A stretch of DNA of 64,000 nt from CAZXGD01 sp046350455 (GCA_046350455.1 JAXMAM010000005.1:1-64000), one strand, 5' to 3'; numbered from the stretch's first letter, positions 25,620 through 34,317 are shown. Program-made: numbers and translations. Notes: generated by a model not told the origin, from the letters alone.

Positions 25620-27266
25620 TCACTTCACCAGCGAGGTTCCCGACATTTCCTCTGGCTTTGGCAGTCCCATCATGGCCAGCAGCGTGGGCGCGATGTCCGC
25701 CAGCCGGCCGTCCGAGCGCAGCTGCGCGCCCTTGAAGGCCTGCCCCACCACATACAGCGGCACGGTGTAGTTGGTGTGCGCTGTGTGCGGCGTCATCTCG
25801 GGCGGGATCTTCATCTGCTCTGCGTTGCCGTGGTCGGCGGTGATCACCAGGCTGCCGCCCCGCGCCAGCGTGGCGTCCATGATCTGGCCCACGCACGCAT
25901 CCACCACCTGGCATGCCTCGATCACCGCCTGCAGGTTGCCAGTGTGTCCCACCATGTCAGGGTTGGCGAAATTCACGATGATGAGCGGCTCGCAGTCCGG
26001 CGCGGCCAGGCGGGCCAGCACAGCGTCGCACACGCCGTGCGCGCTCATGGCGGGCTTCTGGTCGTAGGTTCGAACATCAGTCGGGCTAGGGATAAGTGTC
26101 CGATGCTCGCCCGGAAAGGGCTGCTCGCGGTAGTCGTTGAAGAAGAACGTGACGTGCGGGAACTTCTCTGTCTCTGCGCAGCGGAACTGCGTGAGCCCCA
26201 GGTTGCTGACGTACTGCCCCAGGATGTTGCTCATGGGCTCCGGGCGTTCAAAGACCACGTGCACCGGCAGACCTTCCTCGTAGCCGGTCATGGTGGCGAA
26301 GTAGAGGCCGTGCGGGCGCGGGTCGCGCTTGAAGCCGCCGTTCTTCACCTTGGCCCAGTCCATGTCGGACAGCACGAACGCGCTGGTCAGCTCGCGCGGG
26401 CGGTCGCCGCGGAAGTTGAAGAAGATCACGCTGTCGCCGTCACGGACGATGCCGTGGTCCGCCAGGAGGCGCGTGGGCGGGACGAATTCGTCGCCTGCCA
26501 TGTTGGGCGCGGTGGGCGCTGCGTAGTACTGCTGCAGCACTGCGGCGGCGCTCTGGTCAGTGGTGCATTCGCCGCGGCCAAGCAGGGTGTCGAACGCGCG
26601 CTGCACGCGGTCCCAGCGATTGTCGCGATCCATGGCCCAGTAGCGGCCGCTGATGGTGGCGATCCGCCCGCCCGTCTCCTTCAGCAGCGCCTCAAGCTGA
26701 TGGATGCACGCCATGCCGCTGGTGGGCGGTGTGTCGCGGCCGTCGGTGAAGGCGTGCACGAAGATGCGCTCGCTGGGCACGCCCTGCGCGTGGGCCAGGC
26801 GCAGCACGGCCTCCAGGTGGGCAAAGTCGCTGTGCACCTTGCCGCTGCCCACCAAGCCCATGATGTGCAGCGACGCACGCCCGCACGCAGCGCGGTGGCA
26901 GGCTTCGTGCAGCACGGCGTTGCGGCCGAACTCGCCGCAGCGGATGGCTCGCGTGATGCGCATCAGTTCCTGGTCCACGATGCGGCCAGCACCGATGTTC
27001 TGGTGGCCAACCTCGCTGTTGCCCATGACGGGTTCGCCGTCCTCCACTGGCAGGCCCACGTCCTCGCCGCTGGTGCGGATGAGGGTGTGGGGCCAGTCGC
27101 GCTCCAGCGCTGCCGCCACGGGGGTGGAGGCCAGCTGGGTGGCGTCGAAGCTCCGGTGCTCCGGGTGGGGGTTGCGGCCCCAGCCGTCGCGGATGACCAG
27201 CACACAGGGGACGTTGCGCAGCGCTGGCGCGGTGGCGGGGGCGTTGGTGGGGCCGCTGGCTTGCAT
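25620..27266 (-). CDS. gpmI: 2,3-bisphosphoglycerate-independent phosphoglycerate mutase
   Basis: A 548-residue glycolytic enzyme that interconverts 3- and 2-phosphoglycerate using two Mn ions. The start at 27266 is MQASGPTNAP, just before V-L-V-I-R-D-G-W-G. The nucleophile serine is in M-G-N-S-E-V-G-H. H-A-F-T-D-G-R-D-T-P-P, S-G-R-Y-W-A-M-D-R-D-N-R-W-D, F-F-N-F-R-G-D-R-P, N-F-A-N-P-D-M-V-G-H-T-G and T-A-D-H-G-N-A-E-Q-M complete the metal and substrate sites. It is cytosolic. It is divergent from the yggS-type gene, with 38 bases between starts. Confidence 0.97.
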   Translation of the reverse strand: MQASGPTNAPATAPALRNVPCVLVIRDGWGRNPHPEHRSFDATQLASTPVAAALERDWPHTLIRTSGEDVGLPVEDGEPVMGNSEVGHQNIGAGRIVDQELMRITRAIRCGEFGRNAVLHEACHRAACGRASLHIMGLVGSGKVHSDFAHLEAVLRLAHAQGVPSERIFVHAFTDGRDTPPTSGMACIHQLEALLKETGGRIATISGRYWAMDRDNRWDRVQRAFDTLLGRGECTTDQSAAAVLQQYYAAPTAPNMAGDEFVPPTRLLADHGIVRDGDSVIFFNFRGDRPRELTSAFVLSDMDWAKVKNGGFKRDPRPHGLYFATMTGYEEGLPVHVVFERPEPMSNILGQYVSNLGLTQFRCAETEKFPHVTFFFNDYREQPFPGEHRTLIPSPTDVRTYDQKPAMSAHGVCDAVLARLAAPDCEPLIIVNFANPDMVGHTGNLQAVIEACQVVDACVGQIMDATLARGGSLVITADHGNAEQMKIPPEMTPHTAHTNYTVPLYVVGQAFKGAQLRSDGRLADIAPTLLAMMGLPKPEEMSGTSLVK

Positions 27267-27304
27267 GGATGGGCGAGGATACCCCTGCGCGTATCCTTGC
27301 CTGC

Positions 27305-28153
27305 ATGACGGCCACGCAGCCACCGCAGCCGAAGCAGCCCGCACAGCCCACGCAGCCGCAGGCGGGGCAGACGGGCGCTGACCAGCAACCGGGGCAGGCT
27401 GCTGCCATTGGCACGCTGAAGGAGCGATACGAGGCGGTGAAGGAGGGCATCCGCCGCGCGGCCGCGAGTGTGGGCCGCGACCCCAAGGCTGTCACGCTGT
27501 GCGTGGTCAGCAAGAGCGCCAGCGTGGAGCAGATCCGCGAGCTGATGCAGCTGGGGCAGGTGGACTTTGCGGAGAACCGCGTGCAGCAGCTGGTGCAGCG
27601 CGCCGCGCTGGTGGACGAGTGGCGCCGCCGCAGGCAGGAGCTTGCTGGCGAGGCGATGCAGATCCGCTGGCACATGATTGGTTCGCTGCAGCGGAACAAG
27701 GTGAAGAAGGCTGTGGAGATCGCGCGGCTGATTCACAGCGTGGACAGCCTGCGGCTGGCCGAGGAGATTCAGGCGGCCACGCAGCGCCGCGAGCAGCCGG
27801 TGGAGGTGCTGGTGGAGGTGAACGTGTCCGGCGAGCGCAGCAAGGCTGGCGTGGCTCCGGCCGCCGCGCAGCATCTGGTGGCGCAGATTGACACCATGGT
27901 CAACGTGCGCGCGCGCGGGCTGATGTGCATGGCTCCGCTGGAGGGCGGGCTGCCTGCGGCGCGGCAGACGTTTGAGCGCTGCCGCGAGCTGTTCGAGGAC
28001 ATCCGGCAGAGCGGCGTGGGCGGCGGCACGTTTGACATCCTGAGCATGGGGATGTCCGCGGACTACGAAGTGGCCGTGGAGTGCGGCGCGAACCTGGTGC
28101 GCGTAGGCAGCGCTGTGATCGGCCCGCCGCAGGTGTTCGACGAACCCGCCTGA
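27305..28153 (+). CDS. YggS/PROSC-family pyridoxal phosphate homeostasis protein
   Basis: A 282-residue PLP-binding TIM-barrel protein that helps balance vitamin B6 pools. The PLP lysine is in L-C-V-V-S-K-S-A-S-V-E-Q-I. D-F-A-E-N-R-V-Q-Q-L, R-W-H-M-I-G-S-L-Q-R-N-K, I-H-S-V-D-S-L, V-N-V-S-G-E-R-S-K-A-G, L-M-C-M-A-P-L, L-S-M-G-M-S-A-D-Y-E-V-A-V-E-C-G and R-V-G-S-A-V-I-G are all present. An added N-terminal tract of about 35 residues, rich in Pro, Gln and Thr, precedes the conserved fold. The stop codon TGA directly abuts a dispersed repeat (28159). Confidence 0.94.
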   Translation: MTATQPPQPKQPAQPTQPQAGQTGADQQPGQAAAIGTLKERYEAVKEGIRRAAASVGRDPKAVTLCVVSKSASVEQIRELMQLGQVDFAENRVQQLVQRAALVDEWRRRRQELAGEAMQIRWHMIGSLQRNKVKKAVEIARLIHSVDSLRLAEEIQAATQRREQPVEVLVEVNVSGERSKAGVAPAAAQHLVAQIDTMVNVRARGLMCMAPLEGGLPAARQTFERCRELFEDIRQSGVGGGTFDILSMGMSADYEVAVECGANLVRVGSAVIGPPQVFDEPA

Positions 28154-28158
28154 AAGTG

Positions 28159-28580
28159 GTGCCTGGCACTCCTGTCCCGGGTTTCTGAAAGTCGTGCCCG
28201 GCACGGGTGTCCCGCATTTCCGCGGCGGGCTGGCGGCGCACCGCTGGATGCGCTGGCGCGGAGTTGGGGAACCGGCATGGCGATCCTCCGTTTGCACCGG
28301 CAGACACAGTGGACGGTTACCGACCACCGAGAGCCGCGGGCCGCCACCGTCCCGCCCATCCAGTCGCACCGCCACACCGCCCCCGTCCTCGCTCACCGGT
28401 TGAAGCGGCCGCAGCGTGGGGCCGCTGCAGCAACGGGCGCAGGCGCCCGCACAGGAAGGACCTCGTTGCGGCCGCAGGCGCGGTCCGCACGGGACGGCCC
28501 GCACGGCCGCCGCGGCCCCGAAGTGGGGACACCCGTGCCAGGCACGACTTTCTCAGACCCGGGACAGGAGTGCCTGGCAC
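28159..28580 (-). mobile_element. MITE-like element E4, most complete copy, with nested terminal repeats
   Basis: The outer ends are GTGCCTGGCACTCCTGTCCC (28159-28178) and its inverted partner GGGACAGGAGTGCCTGGCAC (28561-28580), differing at one central base. Fifteen bases inside each lie the inner ends GTGCCCGGCACGGGTGTCCC (28194-28213) and GGGACACCCGTGCCAGGCAC (28526-28545). The 15-base spacers are also inverted relatives (GGGTTTCTGAAAGTC and GACTTTCTCAGACCC), so each terminal repeat is about 55 bases. The interior matches element E1 in reverse orientation. The right end runs into the 3' end of the membrane-protein gene at 28553 and supplies its last codons. Confidence 0.82.
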
Positions 28581-29095
28581 CATTTCACGGCCCACACGAT
28601 GGCGTACGCCACCGCGCTCACGGCCGCCACAGCGCCAGCGGAGATCGCAACGCCCGCACCAGCGTCCAGCAGCGGCACGCGGAACGCCGCGCGCGCAAGG
28701 AACGCCGCGCTCAGCAGGAACGCCAGCGCGTCAAAGACCAGCTTGAGCCACACGGGCGACATGGGCACCAGCCGCACCAGGCCTGCCACGCACACGCACG
28801 CCAGCGCCCGGCACGCGATGTCCATGGCCGCCCCTGTGGGCCGCCCGCGCACCAGCGAGACCATCCACACCGCCAGGCACGCCGCCGCGGTGCACAGCAC
28901 TGCGAACACTGCGTTTCCCAGGCACGCGCTGATCCGCGCCAGCAGCCCCACGCCATCCACGCCAGCACGCGGGAACAGCGGCCCCACGCCCAGCAGGTAC
29001 CCCACGCTGCTCAGAAACAGCGCGCCCACGCCCACGCCCGTCCAGAACCGGAAGTCTCCCTCTGGGCAGAGGGGCGTCTCGGTCGAGGCTCGCAT
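28553..29095 (-). CDS. Small multi-pass membrane protein with repeat-derived C-terminus
   Basis: A 180-residue protein starting MRASTETPLCPEGDFRFW at 29095. Five or so hydrophobic segments follow (L-F-L-S-S-V-G-Y-L-L-G-V, V-F-A-V-L-C-T-A-A-A-C-L-A-V-W, A-L-A-C-V-C-V-A-G-L-V, a leucine/alanine helix and a final A-V-A-A-V-S-A-V-A-Y-A-I-V-W-A-V). I do not recognise the family. The last residues, K-W-C-Q-A-L-L-S-R-V and the stop, are translated directly from the end of mobile element E4, so insertion seems to have replaced the original 3' end. It is divergent from the zinc-ribbon membrane protein gene at 29183. Confidence 0.65.
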   Translation of the reverse strand: MRASTETPLCPEGDFRFWTGVGVGALFLSSVGYLLGVGPLFPRAGVDGVGLLARISACLGNAVFAVLCTAAACLAVWMVSLVRGRPTGAAMDIACRALACVCVAGLVRLVPMSPVWLKLVFDALAFLLSAAFLARAAFRVPLLDAGAGVAISAGAVAAVSAVAYAIVWAVKWCQALLSRV

Positions 29096-29182
29096 GCCAA
29101 CCTGGCTCACGCGCGCATCGTAGGCCCGCGCATCGCACGCCCGCGCATCGCAGGGATCACGCTGCTGGCTATCCTCGGCCGC

Positions 29183-29674
29183 GTGGACCTGGACTTCCGC
29201 GACACGCACCGCCGGCTGGTGGGCCGGACCAGGCTGGACCTGCAAGCCAGACCCGTCCGCGTCCGCGTGAAGAACCGCCGCGGCCAGGAGACCGAGGTCT
29301 TCCTGCAGTGGGACGGCGCTGTGGACGACGCTGGCCAGCTCCGCACCTGCCTGGCCTGCGGATGCCAGCATCTGTACCGCCAGCGCACGCTGCCGCAGTT
29401 CACGCCATTTGTGCTGGTGCTGGCTGGGGCCGGCTTCGTCCTGGGTGTGATGGGCTACTCGAACGACCCCGTGGTGCTGGCCGCGCTCATCGTGCTGCTG
29501 GTGCTGGACGTGGGCGCCCTCATCTTTGCCCGCAACGTGCTGGTCTGCTACCGCTGCCGAACCCGCTACAGCCGCACCCGCGTGGCCCGCTACATTGCGC
29601 GCTGGAACGCACGCACTGCAGCCCTTCCAGAATGCCAGCCCACGCAGGACCAGCCGCTAGCATCGCCGCCATGA
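29183..29674 (+). CDS. Small membrane protein with two CxxC-type zinc-binding pairs
   Basis: A 163-residue protein. No in-frame ATG precedes the conserved part, so the GTG at 29183 (V-D-L-D-F-R-D-T-H-R-R) is taken as start. Cys pairs C-L-A-C-G-C-Q and C-Y-R-C-R-T-R-Y flank two hydrophobic helices (F-V-L-V-L-A-G-A-G-F-V-L-G-V and V-L-A-A-L-I-V-L-L-V-L-D-V-G-A-L-I-F). This suggests a zinc ribbon split by a helical hairpin in the membrane, a layout common in planctomycete hypothetical proteins. Its stop overlaps the tmk start by four bases (ATGA), so translation is coupled. Function is unknown. Confidence 0.65.
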   Translation: MDLDFRDTHRRLVGRTRLDLQARPVRVRVKNRRGQETEVFLQWDGAVDDAGQLRTCLACGCQHLYRQRTLPQFTPFVLVLAGAGFVLGVMGYSNDPVVLAALIVLLVLDVGALIFARNVLVCYRCRTRYSRTRVARYIARWNARTAALPECQPTQDQPLASPP

Positions 29675-30342
29675 CCGAGCCCCGCGCGCCCGCTGAAAGC
29701 ACACAGTGGATGCACGCGCTGCGCGGCAAGTTCCTTGTCTTCGACGGCCCGGACGGAAGCGGCAAGAGCACGCAGTTCCGCCGCTTTGCAGACGCCGCAC
29801 GCGCCGCTGGCCTGGACGTGCTGGAAGTGCGCGAGCCCGGCGGCACGGCCATCGGCGAGCAGATCCGCACCGTGCTGCTGGATCCGCAGAACACAGACAT
29901 CACGCTGCGCACCGAGATGTTGCTGTACATGGCCAGCCGCGCGCAGCTCTTTGAGCAGGTCATCCTGCCAGCGCTCACGCGCGGCACGCTGGTGCTGGCC
30001 GACCGCTTCACCAGCAGCACGCTGGCCTACCAGGGCACTGCTGGCGGATTGAACGAAGAGGAGATCCTGGCGGTGGGCCAGGTGGCCACGGGCAATCGCT
30101 GGCCAGACCTCACGGTGGTGTTCGATGTGGACACTGCGGTGGCCATGGGACGCCTGAGCCCGCTCCTGGACCGCATGGAGCAGAAGGGTGCGGAGTTCCA
30201 CGCCAAGGTGCGCCGCGGCTACCTGGAGCAGTCGCGCCGCTGGCCAGAGCGCTATCGCGTGGTGGACTCGTCCGTGGACCCAGACGCTGTGACGCGCGCG
30301 GTGCAGGCCACGGTGCGCGCGTGGTGCACCGCCAGCGTGTGA
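29671..30342 (+). CDS. tmk: Thymidylate kinase
   Basis: A 223-residue enzyme phosphorylating dTMP to dTDP. The start MTEPRAPAESTQW at 29671 overlaps the previous stop. The P-loop F-D-G-P-D-G-S-G-K-S-T lies near residue 27, followed by the family E-V-R-E-P-G-G-T-A-I-G-E, the D-R-F-T-S-S-T-L-A-Y-Q-G motif with the DR(Y/F) catalytic pair, and D-L-T-V-V-F-D-V-D. Length is close to the family norm. It is cytosolic and needed for DNA precursor synthesis. Confidence 0.95.
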   Translation: MTEPRAPAESTQWMHALRGKFLVFDGPDGSGKSTQFRRFADAARAAGLDVLEVREPGGTAIGEQIRTVLLDPQNTDITLRTEMLLYMASRAQLFEQVILPALTRGTLVLADRFTSSTLAYQGTAGGLNEEEILAVGQVATGNRWPDLTVVFDVDTAVAMGRLSPLLDRMEQKGAEFHAKVRRGYLEQSRRWPERYRVVDSSVDPDAVTRAVQATVRAWCTASV

Positions 30343-30542
30343 GCGGCTCGCGCCCGGCCGCCCCCTCATGTTCACCGCCTTTCCACGCGCTATCCACATT
30401 GTGATGGGTGTCACGAACACTTGCGCAATCTGCGTGCTTTTTGGCGGCATTCACTCGCTTCGCGCAAAGAGCAGCGCATACTCAGCGCCGTTGTGTGGAC
30501 CGCGCGCCGGGCGCGTTTCTTCCCGGTGAAAGCAGTGGGGAT

Positions 30543-31781
30543 ATGGACGCAACAAAGGTGCGTCGGGAGCGGCTCGGCCGCTTCGTGGATCTGGCTCGCG
30601 TGTACCGGGGCTGGAGCAGGCAGGAACTCGCACAGAAGCTGGGGCGCGACGCTTCCAAGGTCGTTCCAGAAAGCGGCAATCCAAAGCTCGACCTGGTGGT
30701 CGCGCTGGCGGATGCGCTGGACTGGACCGTGGGCGACGTGGCCGAGTGCGTGTGGGCGGACCCGCGCGAGGACGGGCCGCCGCAAGGCACGTACGGCGAG
30801 CTGGACGACCAGGCGATCGCTGCGCACCGCGCAGGAGACTGGCCGGGCATGCTGGCCATCGCACGCGCCATGCTGCTTGCAGCGCGCACGCCGCCAGAGC
30901 GCGCCAAGGCGCTCAACCGCATGGCGGGCGGATTCGACGGCATGGGCCGGTACGTGAAGTCACTGGAGTGCCTGCGCGAGGCGCTGGGGTGCGGACCACT
31001 CCCAGCCAGCCTGCGCACCATGCTGCACGTGAATCTGGCCAACGCGCACTACGCGCTGTGGCACGTGGTGGAGGCGCGCGCCACTGCTGGCGAGCTGGTG
31101 GACCGCTTTGCGCGGCGCGCACCAGATGGCCGGCTTGAGCGCGTGGCGCAGGCGTTCGCGCTGCAGGTGCGCGGCCAGTGCGCACGCCGCATGATCGAGC
31201 GCGACCCAGACCAGCGCGAGCACCATGCACAGGCCGCGCGCGCAGACCTGGAGCGGGCGGGCACGCTCTTCACCGAGCTGGCGCGCGAGTTTGGCGACGA
31301 CAGCTACGGCGGCGTGGCCAACACCTGCCGCGGCGCGCTCATCGAGGTGGCCTGCGCGCTGGGTGAGCGCGACCCAGTGGAGGCTGTGGCGCAGCTCATG
31401 GAGGGCCTGGGCGCTGTGGAGGATCCGCAGCTGGCGCCGCCCGGCGACTGGCTGGAGAGCTATGGCTGGTGGTCCATCTACGGATGCAACATCGCCATCC
31501 GCCATCTGGACGACCCCGCCTTCCACCGCGCCATGGCGGTCTTCACCAACAAGGCGGTGGAGATCGCAGACCGCCTGGGCAACTGGACGCTGCGCGAGCG
31601 CGCGTTCAGCCTGGAGCATCTGCGCCGCCGCCGCCTGCAGCGCACCACAGGGTTCGAGGCAGACTGGGTGCTGGACGAGGAGGACGTGCGCACCATCGCT
31701 GGCACGATGGGCCGGTTCCCTTCGTTCCGGGACACCGGCTGGCGCATCCTGGCAGACGCACGCATCGTGGACCAGTCCTGA
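30543..31781 (+). CDS. XRE-type regulator with long helical C-terminal domain
   Basis: A 412-residue protein from the ATG at 30543. Residues about 8-65 form a Cro/C1 (XRE) helix-turn-helix: W-S-R-Q-E-L-A-Q-K-L-G-R-D-A-S-K-V, then P-K-L-D-L-V-V-A-L-A-D-A-L-D-W. The remaining 340 residues are alpha-helical with TPR-like spacing (A-L-N-R-M-A-G-G-F-D-G-M-G-R-Y-V-K-S-L-E). The design recalls quorum or stress regulators that sense a peptide or metabolite in the TPR part, but nothing in the sequence shows a ligand. The 200-base upstream gap holds the short dyad GTGATGGGTGTCAC (30401-30414), which could be an operator. It is followed 13 bases later by a small exported protein gene. Confidence 0.8.
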   Translation: MDATKVRRERLGRFVDLARVYRGWSRQELAQKLGRDASKVVPESGNPKLDLVVALADALDWTVGDVAECVWADPREDGPPQGTYGELDDQAIAAHRAGDWPGMLAIARAMLLAARTPPERAKALNRMAGGFDGMGRYVKSLECLREALGCGPLPASLRTMLHVNLANAHYALWHVVEARATAGELVDRFARRAPDGRLERVAQAFALQVRGQCARRMIERDPDQREHHAQAARADLERAGTLFTELAREFGDDSYGGVANTCRGALIEVACALGERDPVEAVAQLMEGLGAVEDPQLAPPGDWLESYGWWSIYGCNIAIRHLDDPAFHRAMAVFTNKAVEIADRLGNWTLRERAFSLEHLRRRRLQRTTGFEADWVLDEEDVRTIAGTMGRFPSFRDTGWRILADARIVDQS

Positions 31782-31794
31782 AAGGAGCCATGCC

Positions 31795-32112
31795 ATGACA
31801 CGACCCCTCTTCAGGCGCTGGCACGCGCTGGTGCTGGTTGTTCCCTGCGCGGTTGCCATGCCCGCGCTGGCGGACAGCAGCAAGCCACCGCCCAAGCCCA
31901 CAGATCCCAACGAATACTTCCAGCGGCCAAAGCACTGGTGGCTGGACATCTACGCGCACACCATGCAGGAGCAGGCATTCCTGCGCTGGATGGACTCGCG
32001 CTACACGCCACAGTGGCGGCACACCATGCAAGAGTCGCTGGTTGAACAGCACTGGCGCTGGTGGACCGTGCACATCTGGCGGCTGCGCACTGGCGCTGAA
32101 CCGCCAGCGTGA
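31795..32112 (+). CDS. Small exported tryptophan-rich protein
   Basis: A 105-residue protein with start ATG 31795 and a good AAAGGAG ribosome site seven bases upstream. The N-terminus MTRPLFRRWHALVLVVPCAVAMPALADS is a signal peptide with an A-L-A cleavage site. The mature 80 residues have eight or nine tryptophans (H-W-W-L-D-I-Y, L-R-W-M-D, Q-W-R-H-T-M, H-W-R-W-W-T-V-H-I-W-R) and are predicted to lie in the periplasm or on a membrane surface. I do not recognise a family. Its position directly after the XRE regulator suggests co-expression. Confidence 0.7.
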   Translation: MTRPLFRRWHALVLVVPCAVAMPALADSSKPPPKPTDPNEYFQRPKHWWLDIYAHTMQEQAFLRWMDSRYTPQWRHTMQESLVEQHWRWWTVHIWRLRTGAEPPA

Positions 32113-32155
32113 CGCGGTGCAGCCTTACGCGGTTGCAGCGGGGCGCGCGTGCTGT

Positions 32156-32833
32156 TCAGGCGCGCGCTCCGCGCCGCTGCGCCACCAGCGCAGCCACATC
32201 CTCGATGGCCCGTGGCAGCGTGTCGTTGGTCACAAAGTGGTCGAACGTCCCGCCCTGCTTGGCGCGCGCAATCTCGCGCTTGCTCTCTGCAAAGCGGCGC
32301 TGGATGGCGGCCTCGTCGTCGCGGCCGCGCGCGCGCAGGCGCTTCAGCAGCTCGTCCTCGCTGGGCGGCAGCACAAAGATGCCCAGCATGTCCGGCACCT
32401 TGCGCCGCACCTGCTCTGCGCCCTGCACGTCAATGTCCAGGATCACCAGCCGGCCTTCCGCAAGCGCGCGGCGCACTGGCTCTTCAGGCGTGCCGTACCA
32501 GGTGCGCCCGAACACCTGCGCGTACTCCAGGAACCGGTCCTGGTTGATCCACTGCTGGAACGTGGGCTCGTCCACAAAGTAGTAGTCCACGCCCTCCATC
32601 TCGTTGCCGCCGCGCTGGCGTGTGGTGGCGCTCACGCTGAACATCCCGCCAAAGCGGCGGATGATCTCGTGCACGATGGTGGTCTTGCCCACGCCAGACG
32701 GACCCGCCAGCACCAGCAGCAGGCCGCGCGCGGCAGGTGCGCCGGCCGGGACCGCGCCTGCGCCCGCGCCTGCGCCGCCCGCGCCCGCGCCGCCGCCCAC
32801 ACCGTCCGCTGAACTGGGCGCGCCTGGGCTCAC
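32156..32833 (-). CDS. gmk: Guanylate kinase with glycine/alanine-rich N-terminal extension
   Basis: A 225-residue enzyme converting GMP to GDP. The P-loop L-A-G-P-S-G-V-G-K-T-T is at about residues 42-52, then S-A-T-T-R-Q-R-G-G-N-E, G-V-D-Y-Y-F-V, Y-G-T-P, L-D-I-D-V-Q-G-A and the lid with R-L-R-A-R-G-R-D-D. The first 37 residues are a Gly-Ala low-complexity tract not found in normal Gmk. The only usable start is GTG at 32833, because the extension has no methionine. That start overlaps the lpdA stop by four bases (GTGA), so it is read as part of the same transcript. Confidence 0.94.
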   Translation of the reverse strand: MSPGAPSSADGVGGGAGAGGAGAGAGAVPAGAPAARGLLLVLAGPSGVGKTTIVHEIIRRFGGMFSVSATTRQRGGNEMEGVDYYFVDEPTFQQWINQDRFLEYAQVFGRTWYGTPEEPVRRALAEGRLVILDIDVQGAEQVRRKVPDMLGIFVLPPSEDELLKRLRARGRDDEAAIQRRFAESKREIARAKQGGTFDHFVTNDTLPRAIEDVAALVAQRRGARA

Positions 32834-34317
32834 CCGTGGATCATCCGGCCGTCGGCGCCCAGCGCTGCTTCGTGCACGCTCTCTGCCATGGTGGGGTGCG
32901 CGTGCATGGTGGCGATGATGTCGTCCAGCGTGGCCTCCACGCTCTTGGCCAGGCAGATCTCGTGGATGAGCTCGCTGGCGTTCTGGCCGATGATGTGCGC
33001 GCCCAGGATCTCGCCGTACTTCTTGCTGACGATGATCTTCACCAGGCCTTCGTCCGCGCCGTCCGCGATGGCCTTGCCATGCGACTTCAGGCCGTACTTG
33101 CCAACCTTGTACTCAATGCCCTTCTCCTTGGCCTGACGCTCGGTCATGCCCACGCTGGCGATCTGCGGGTTGCAGTACGTGGCGCCGGGGATGGCGTCGT
33201 AGTGCACGCCGGGGCTCTCATGCCCAAACATGCGCTCCACGGCCACGATGGCCTCCTCGCTGGCCACGTGCGCCAGCCACGGCGGGCCGATCACGTCGCC
33301 GATGGCGTACACGCCAGGCACGCTGGTGGCGTACGTGGCCTTGTCCTTCTTCTGCATGTAGTCGGTGACAATGGCGCCCTTCTCGGTGCGCAGACCCAGG
33401 GCAGGCGCGGCCAGGCCGTCAAAGCGGCCCGTGACGCCGATGGCCACCAGCACCTTGTCCGCCTCGATGGTCTCTGTCTTCTTGTCCGCCACGTTCTCCA
33501 GGGTGACCTTCACGCCCTTGGCTGTCTTGTCCACAGCCTTGGTCATGGCGCCCACGCGGAACTGGATGCCCTGCTTGGTGAACGACTTCAGCGCCTCCTT
33601 GCTGATGTCCTCGTCCTCGTTGGGCAGGATGCGGTCCAGCATCTCCACCACGGTCACCTTGCTGCCGAACGCATTGAAGAAGTACGCAAACTCCATGCCG
33701 ATGGCGCCAGAGCCCACGATGACGATGCTTGCCGGACGCTCTGCCAGCACCAGCGCCTCGTAGCTGCTGATGATGCTCTTGCCGTCGTTGGGTGCAAAGG
33801 GCAGCTCGCGCGGCGCAGCGCCGGTGGCGATGAGCACCTTGTCCGCGGTCAGCACCACGTCATCCTTGCTGGACGCGCCAGTGCCCTTGTAGTAGTTGCT
33901 GTCGGCCTTGCTCACCATGACCTTGCACGGGCCAGCGGCGGTCTTGCCGCTCTCGATGCGGGCGTGGCCCTCAAGGTGCTCGATCTTGTTCTTCTTGAAC
34001 AGGAAGCCGATGCCGCTGTTCAGCTTGCCGCTCACGTCGCGGCTGCGGCCGATGACCTTGGACCAGTCCACCTTGACTGCAGCGGGGTCTACCTGGAAGC
34101 CCAGATCCTTGCCGTGCGTGAACGCCTCTGTGTAGACCAGCGCTGTGTGCAGCAGCGCCTTGGTGGGAATGCAGCCCCAGTTCAGGCACACGCCGCCCAG
34201 CTTGCTGCGCTCCACGCAGGCCACCTTCTTGCCCAGCTGCGCCGCGCGGATGGCGCCCACGTAGCCGCCTGGGCCGCCGCCGATCACGATGAGGTCGAAG
34301 TGCTTTGTCTCGGCCAT
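32830..34317 (-). CDS. lpdA: Dihydrolipoamide dehydrogenase (E3)
   Basis: A 495-residue flavoprotein that reoxidises dihydrolipoyl groups of 2-oxoacid dehydrogenase complexes and the glycine cleavage system. The start MAETKHFDLIVIGGGPGGYVG at 34317 leads into the FAD-binding GxGxxG. The redox-active disulfide is in G-G-V-C-L-N-W-G-C-I-P-T-K. A second Rossmann motif V-I-V-G-S-G-A-I-G-M-E-F binds NAD, and the C-terminal H-I-I-G-Q-N-A-S-E-L-I with H-A-H-P-T-M-A-E-S carries the catalytic His-Glu. It is the likely E3 for the pdhABC products encoded 22 kb away, because that cluster lacks its own E3 gene. Confidence 0.97.
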   Translation of the reverse strand: MAETKHFDLIVIGGGPGGYVGAIRAAQLGKKVACVERSKLGGVCLNWGCIPTKALLHTALVYTEAFTHGKDLGFQVDPAAVKVDWSKVIGRSRDVSGKLNSGIGFLFKKNKIEHLEGHARIESGKTAAGPCKVMVSKADSNYYKGTGASSKDDVVLTADKVLIATGAAPRELPFAPNDGKSIISSYEALVLAERPASIVIVGSGAIGMEFAYFFNAFGSKVTVVEMLDRILPNEDEDISKEALKSFTKQGIQFRVGAMTKAVDKTAKGVKVTLENVADKKTETIEADKVLVAIGVTGRFDGLAAPALGLRTEKGAIVTDYMQKKDKATYATSVPGVYAIGDVIGPPWLAHVASEEAIVAVERMFGHESPGVHYDAIPGATYCNPQIASVGMTERQAKEKGIEYKVGKYGLKSHGKAIADGADEGLVKIIVSKKYGEILGAHIIGQNASELIHEICLAKSVEATLDDIIATMHAHPTMAESVHEAALGADGRMIHG

